Assembly: GCA_016931515.1 (NCBI GenBank) | Contig: JAFGEQ010000015.1 | Location: 124,001-188,000 of the forward strand | Source: a candidate division CSSED10-310 bacterium | GTDB taxonomy: Bacteria; CSSED10-310 | Reading direction: 5' to 3' | DNA: 64,000 nt | Shown: in pieces, positions 60,360-64,000 of the stretch | How the letters are laid out: every line of letters starts with the position of its first letter | How positions within the stretch are numbered: position 1 is the first letter of the stretch | Position numbers and translations under genes: made by a program | The notes under the pieces: generated by a model | Databases searched by the model: none | The model's input: only the letters and a program-made list of their open reading frames with translations | Told to the model about the DNA's origin: nothing

Positions 60360-61654
60360 CCGGTGAGTCCGGGCTGATCCAGCCAGCTTGAAGAAGTGGA
60401 AATATGCCCGGAGAGAATGGGCCCTGTGATCCTATCTACGATTGTATCCCAATTAAACAGCGATTCGACTCGATGACGACCTTGTGTTCCCATGTTGTAC
60501 GCCAGCAGTGGATCTCCCAAAAGCCGTTCAATGCATGCTGCCAGACCTGCCATATCGCCAACAGGAAATAAATATCCGGTTTCCCCGTCGACCACCGTAC
60601 TTTTCATACCCCCGACTTCGGATGCGATCACAGGAACCCCGCAAGACATGGATTCAAGAGGAATAATCCCGAATGGTTCCGGCCAGATCGACGGGCATAC
60701 GACAATGTCAACAGACTGATACAATAATGGCAACTGATCCGAATCTATCCAGCCGATTGAGCGAACCAGAGGATGTAAAAACTCGGGACGGGGATCCGTA
60801 ACCAGGGCGTCGAATTGCAGGCCTTTCTTCGACAAAATCTCCAAAGCTCCAGCAAAGATGCGGAAGCCTTTTCGCGGGTCATCCGCTCTTCCCGGCAACA
60901 GGATCCGTGGTTTTGAATTCGGAATCCTGTCCACTGGTCTGAATCGATCGCTGTCGACTCCGGCTGGAACAACATGGACCGGTGGTCCATACGGCAAAAA
61001 AAGATCGCGTATGAATGGATTATATACAATAATGCCATTCAGCTGACTCAGGGATGTCCGAACCTTTCGGTGATATCCGGGCAGGAATGCCAGACTTGTA
61101 AAATATTCAAATGCCACTTCATTCAGACGGGGTCCGACAAGAGTTGGGAGCATTCGGCGCAAACCACAGAGCCAGCAGGTGAGCGGTGATTTCGGCAGAG
61201 AGGTTCCGCAGAGTATACCGGATGGATTCCTCCGATCCATTTTAAACACATTGCCGCGGCTCATCCCCATGTAGTTTATACACACCATTTCATGAGCATA
61301 AACCCGTAAAAACAATGACGCAGATCCTATCAGCCGGGTTATCAGATGAGGAGCGAGAAAAAAAGTATTGCCGACAACAATCGTATCGGGGTTCCAGTAT
61401 CTCACTTCCCTTTCAATCAATTCCGGAGCAGTCCGATGGTTGAACTGGCGCAAAGTCATCGGAATCAGCGTAACAGGAACTCCCGGATCCTGGCTGATTG
61501 ATCCGCCTGGAATATGCCATCGATCCAGTCTGGGCGTGAATATCCTCACATCATTGCCGGCTCTTTGAAGCCGGAAAGCTGTTTCCCGGAGATCCACCCA
61601 GGAACCTCCCCTTGGAGGCCAATGAAATGACTGGTCGACAAAGGCGATTTTCAC
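60356..61654 (-). CDS. GT4-family glycosyltransferase, paralogue
   Basis: 432 residues. It shares the N-terminal segment VDQSFHWPPRGGSWVDLRET and the C-terminal PSIWPEPFGIIPLESMSCG with the gene at 58595-59887, clearly a duplication. The Cys cluster is kept: MVCINY, GILCGTS and CWLCGLRR. GTG start at 61654 overlaps the preceding glycosyltransferase by 4 bases. Cytoplasmic or membrane-associated; probably acts on the same surface glycan pathway. Confidence 0.88.
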   Translation of the reverse strand: MKIAFVDQSFHWPPRGGSWVDLRETAFRLQRAGNDVRIFTPRLDRWHIPGGSISQDPGVPVTLIPMTLRQFNHRTAPELIEREVRYWNPDTIVVGNTFFLAPHLITRLIGSASLFLRVYAHEMVCINYMGMSRGNVFKMDRRNPSGILCGTSLPKSPLTCWLCGLRRMLPTLVGPRLNEVAFEYFTSLAFLPGYHRKVRTSLSQLNGIIVYNPFIRDLFLPYGPPVHVVPAGVDSDRFRPVDRIPNSKPRILLPGRADDPRKGFRIFAGALEILSKKGLQFDALVTDPRPEFLHPLVRSIGWIDSDQLPLLYQSVDIVVCPSIWPEPFGIIPLESMSCGVPVIASEVGGMKSTVVDGETGYLFPVGDMAGLAACIERLLGDPLLAYNMGTQGRHRVESLFNWDTIVDRITGPILSGHISTSSSWLDQPGLTG

Positions 61655-62775
61655 CTGCAGCCACCCAGATGCTGATATACCTGAACCAATTTTTGAATAT
61701 GTTCTTTTGATGAAAATCTTTCAGCCAAGACATTCCGACCGCGAATACCCATCTGTTCTGCCATGTCAGATCGCTCGAGCAAATATGTCACACGATTAGC
61801 AAACATATCCATGTCATCCGGCTTGATGACAAACCCAGTTTCTTCGTTTCGAAGCCATTCACTGATTCCGCCCACATCGAAGGCAATGACAGGACGGGCT
61901 GCGCCCATCGCTTCGAGACCGACAATCCCGAAAGGTTCCGGATATGTGCTTGGGAAAACGACCAGACGACTCCAGCAGTAATGCTGAATAAGCTCACTGG
62001 AAGGCAGCGAACCCAGAAACTCAACATTGATCCCGCGATCGAACGCGATTGTTTCAAGGCGACGCCGTTCCGGCCCATCGCCGGCTATTCTCAGCTGGAA
62101 CGGTATTGTAACTCGCGAAAGAATGTCGAACAATTTTTCAAATCCCTTACCTTTTACCAGGCGTCCCGCTGTAAAAATTCGCTTTTCGGCAGGGAGGGGC
62201 GGAGGGTTATCCGAGGGAGGGTCGTAGAAGTACGGGACAACATCCAGTTGCACTGACGCCGGCAGGATCGGGCGGATCATTCTCTCCATGTAATGGCTCA
62301 TGACCCAGACGACCGGAAAACGGCGTAAAACGCTGACAGCGCTGCGATCTGCCATGAAGCGGTAGAGTGATGAAGGGTTGAGCGAAAAGCAACCGTGCCG
62401 AAAACAATGAACCGATAGAGACCGGTCGCATATTTTTCCGGTATCCGGCTGAATTCTCAAGGGAGTGCAGAACGGTCGGAATTCATGGATGCTCTTCAGG
62501 CACGGCTTGATCTTGATCAAGAACTGCAGAATTTTAAAATTGTTAATGTTATGCACGTGAATGACATCGGGAGAGAACTGTCTGATATAAGTGGCTAATT
62601 TTGAGATATTATAGCGTGTATTACTCAGTGCCTGGAGAGGGTGGTTGCCGGGGTTGAATTTCTGGATGAACAGACCGTTATTATATCCAAGCGAATCCAG
62701 GGCATTTATAACCCTGCTGATGTAGGTTTCCGTTCCGCCACCTTCAGATGAATTGTTTATATGAAGAATTTTCAC
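61651..62775 (-). CDS. GT4-family glycosyltransferase
   Basis: 374 residues, GT-B fold. Features: SSEGGGTETYISRVINAL near the N-terminus, GRLVKGKGFEKLF, PSTYPEPFGIVGLEAMGAAR with the E-x7-E motif. A Cys cluster (PFCTPLRIQPDTGKIC, HCFRHGC) is the common GT4 pattern. It is less similar to the two paralogues. GTG start at 62775, without a strong SD. First gene of a three-gene operon with the second glycosyltransferase and Smr. Confidence 0.88.
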   Translation of the reverse strand: MKILHINNSSEGGGTETYISRVINALDSLGYNNGLFIQKFNPGNHPLQALSNTRYNISKLATYIRQFSPDVIHVHNINNFKILQFLIKIKPCLKSIHEFRPFCTPLRIQPDTGKICDRSLSVHCFRHGCFSLNPSSLYRFMADRSAVSVLRRFPVVWVMSHYMERMIRPILPASVQLDVVPYFYDPPSDNPPPLPAEKRIFTAGRLVKGKGFEKLFDILSRVTIPFQLRIAGDGPERRRLETIAFDRGINVEFLGSLPSSELIQHYCWSRLVVFPSTYPEPFGIVGLEAMGAARPVIAFDVGGISEWLRNEETGFVIKPDDMDMFANRVTYLLERSDMAEQMGIRGRNVLAERFSSKEHIQKLVQVYQHLGGCR

Positions 62776-62850
62776 GAATTAACATCTTTCATTACCGTCG
62801 GGGATCCCTCCGATATCCGGATCATCGTTGAGTGTAGGCACGGCGTCGAA

Positions 62851-63840
62851 TCAAGTCAAACGTATGTCTTTCGTGCAATCGTTATCGGAAGTTCCGGCTT
62901 CTTTTTCCTTATGAGAGACCAATGATTTCAAAGCGCTATCAATATCCGGGTACCCGAATTCGAAATTTTCGGCGTTGAGATGTCGGGGGGACACATGCTG
63001 TGAAGCCAGAACCAACTCGTCAACCATGCCGTCAAGCATTATTCTGAGAAGGCGGACAGGTGGAGCAGGAATTAATCGACGGTGTAACAGAGTCGCCAGT
63101 TTTTTCATATATTCACGACTCCGGACAGGAACCGGAGCTACGGCATTAAAAACTCCGTGCATTTTCTCATTGTTAACCATCATACTGATGATCTTCACCG
63201 CGTCATCGATGTGGATCCACGACATCCAGTTGGAGCCTGGGCCGATCACGCTACCCAGGTAATGTCTTACGAGACATGCGGTGGTCCGGTGCAAGCCACC
63301 GCCCCTTCCGAGAACAACACCAAAGCGAAGTATGACAATGCGGGTATCAACCTCTATCTGAAGGGATTCCAGAGCTGCTTCCCACTGACGAACGACTTCG
63401 GCCAGGAAACCTTCTCCGGATGGTGTGTTTTCATCTGCATTTATCGGTGTTCGCGTTCCATAGAAGCCGACAGCCGATGCCTGTATCAGGCAAAGAGGTG
63501 GTTTTGCTGCGGAGGATATCGCCGCTGCGATGGCCTGAGTGCAGCGGACCCGACTATCCAGAATCGACCTGCGAACAGCTTGGGTCCACCGACCGGACGC
63601 TAAATTTCTTCCGGACAGGTTGATTACTGCATCGGCACCGTTTATGGCATAATGCCAGCCTGTCGAGTTGTCCGACCACTCCATCATTTTAACACGACTG
63701 AAAAGTTCATCGTCTTTGTATTTACGCGGATTTCTACTCAATACTGTAACGGCGGCACCTTCTTCCAGGAACCGATGTACCAGCGACCGACCTATGAACC
63801 CGGTTCCGCCCGTTATTACAATTTGCTTCCCTTCAGACAA
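62851..63840 (-). CDS. TIGR01777-type NAD-dependent epimerase/dehydratase
   Basis: 329-residue extended SDR protein. The N-terminal NAD(P) motif is ITGGTGFIGRSLVHRF; the INLSGRNLASGRW segment and the Tyr of the active site (GFYGT) follow. A C-terminal DUF1731-like tail is present (DGMVDELVLASQHVSPRHL). Members of this family (YfcH-like) have no firm substrate. TTG start at 63840 with GAAGGA 8 bases upstream; it begins 13 bases after the cinA stop. Confidence 0.9.
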   Translation of the reverse strand: MSEGKQIVITGGTGFIGRSLVHRFLEEGAAVTVLSRNPRKYKDDELFSRVKMMEWSDNSTGWHYAINGADAVINLSGRNLASGRWTQAVRRSILDSRVRCTQAIAAAISSAAKPPLCLIQASAVGFYGTRTPINADENTPSGEGFLAEVVRQWEAALESLQIEVDTRIVILRFGVVLGRGGGLHRTTACLVRHYLGSVIGPGSNWMSWIHIDDAVKIISMMVNNEKMHGVFNAVAPVPVRSREYMKKLATLLHRRLIPAPPVRLLRIMLDGMVDELVLASQHVSPRHLNAENFEFGYPDIDSALKSLVSHKEKEAGTSDNDCTKDIRLT

Positions 63841-63853
63841 TGTGTAATTCCTT

Positions 63854-64000
63854 CTATGCAGTTGAATTTTTCAGCAACTTTCTCCGCAGCAGGTTGAGAG
63901 CAGCCTGTGCAAATCGCTGCTTGTTCATTTCCCGGTTGATATTAAACATGACTCGATCGGAAACAATACCCTGAGGACCCGCGACTGCAATAAAAGCCAG
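63854..64000 (-). CDS. cinA: CinA-type protein, C-terminal end (partial)
   Basis: The last 48 codons of a gene that runs out of the window. The sequence (LAFIAVAGPQGIVSDRVMFN, then QRFAQAALNLLRRKLL) matches the end of the CinA C-terminal amidase domain (nicotinamide mononucleotide deamidase, PncC), in which a substrate-binding GPxG region precedes the closing helix QAALxLLxxxL. The rest of the gene, including any N-terminal molybdopterin-binding-like domain, is not visible. Confidence 0.75.
   Translation of the reverse strand: MAFIAVAGPQGIVSDRVMFNINREMNKQRFAQAALNLLRRKLLKNSTA

Noticed and set aside
1-64000. CRISPR arrays, insertion sequences, tRNA or rRNA genes, prophage integrases
   Set aside because: No repeated spacers, terminal inverted repeats with transposase, or RNA-gene-like stretches were found; intergenic gaps are too short for most of them.

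Overview
The window is a dense, diderm (two-membrane) bacterial chromosome segment. Evidence for an outer membrane is a LolA lipoprotein carrier, several lipoprotein signal peptides, type IV pilus motor genes and a type III secretion (T3SS) gene cluster. No gene-free stretch exceeds about 220 bases. I see no tRNA, rRNA, CRISPR array, insertion sequence, prophage or integrase. The orders recA-pilT-alaS and pilB-pilT-pilC-pilS-pilR and the ftsK-lolA pairing resemble Deltaproteobacteria/Desulfobacterota such as Geobacter as I remember them. That is a hint only: T3SS clusters of this non-flagellar type also occur in other phyla, and I cannot assign a phylum from the sequence alone.

Layout. 1-15343 (+): recA end, pilT, alaS, a J-domain/TPR protein, an MlaF-like ABC ATPase with lost catalytic residues, a large secreted subtilisin, a PilZ protein, a secreted SGNH hydrolase, ftsK, lolA and a lipoprotein. 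15355-19123 (-): dGTPase-like, hpt and two lipoproteins. 19295-21619 (+): a membrane-fused spermidine-synthase-like protein. 21648-29407 (-): a small membrane protein and the pilus set pilR, pilS, pilC, pilT, pilB. 29512-30765 (-): clpX. 30823-40376 (-): a compact T3SS operon in the order sctK-L-(two unknowns)-TPR chaperone-sctI-J-N-O-P-Q-FliO-like-R-S-T. 40559-41782 (+): a secreted protein and a membrane-anchored nuclease-like protein. 41867-44700 (-): tldE/tldD. 44845-45600 (+): a sirtuin. 45662-51355 (-): uppP, rsmA, a flippase-like membrane protein, a small membrane protein, nadB, nadA. 51383-58378 (-): a nucleotidyl cyclase, a pseudopilin-like lipoprotein, a catalytically dead ASADH-like protein and a dpp-type peptide ABC transporter. 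58595-62775: three GT4 glycosyltransferases and a Smr protein. 62851-64000 (-): an SDR epimerase and the end of cinA.

The most unusual part is the T3SS operon. Its C-ring protein SctQ carries an N-terminal FHA domain with all recognition residues present. A FliO-like single-pass protein sits between sctQ and sctR, exactly where fliO sits in flagellar fliMNOPQR operons; injectisomes normally have no FliO. The exporter genes sctU and sctV, the secretin sctC, the ring protein sctD and a clear needle gene are not in this window. The operon has a near-consensus promoter (TTGACA-17-TATAAA) which also corrects the start of its first gene.

Surface motility appears to be tied to cyclic di-GMP: PilB has a tandem MshEN-type N-terminus and a PilZ protein is encoded in the first block. 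PilS/PilR should control pilin expression, but no pilin gene lies here. Starts were chosen from Shine-Dalgarno (SD) spacing, signal peptides and operon overlaps; many neighbouring genes overlap by 4 bases (ATGA), indicating translational coupling.
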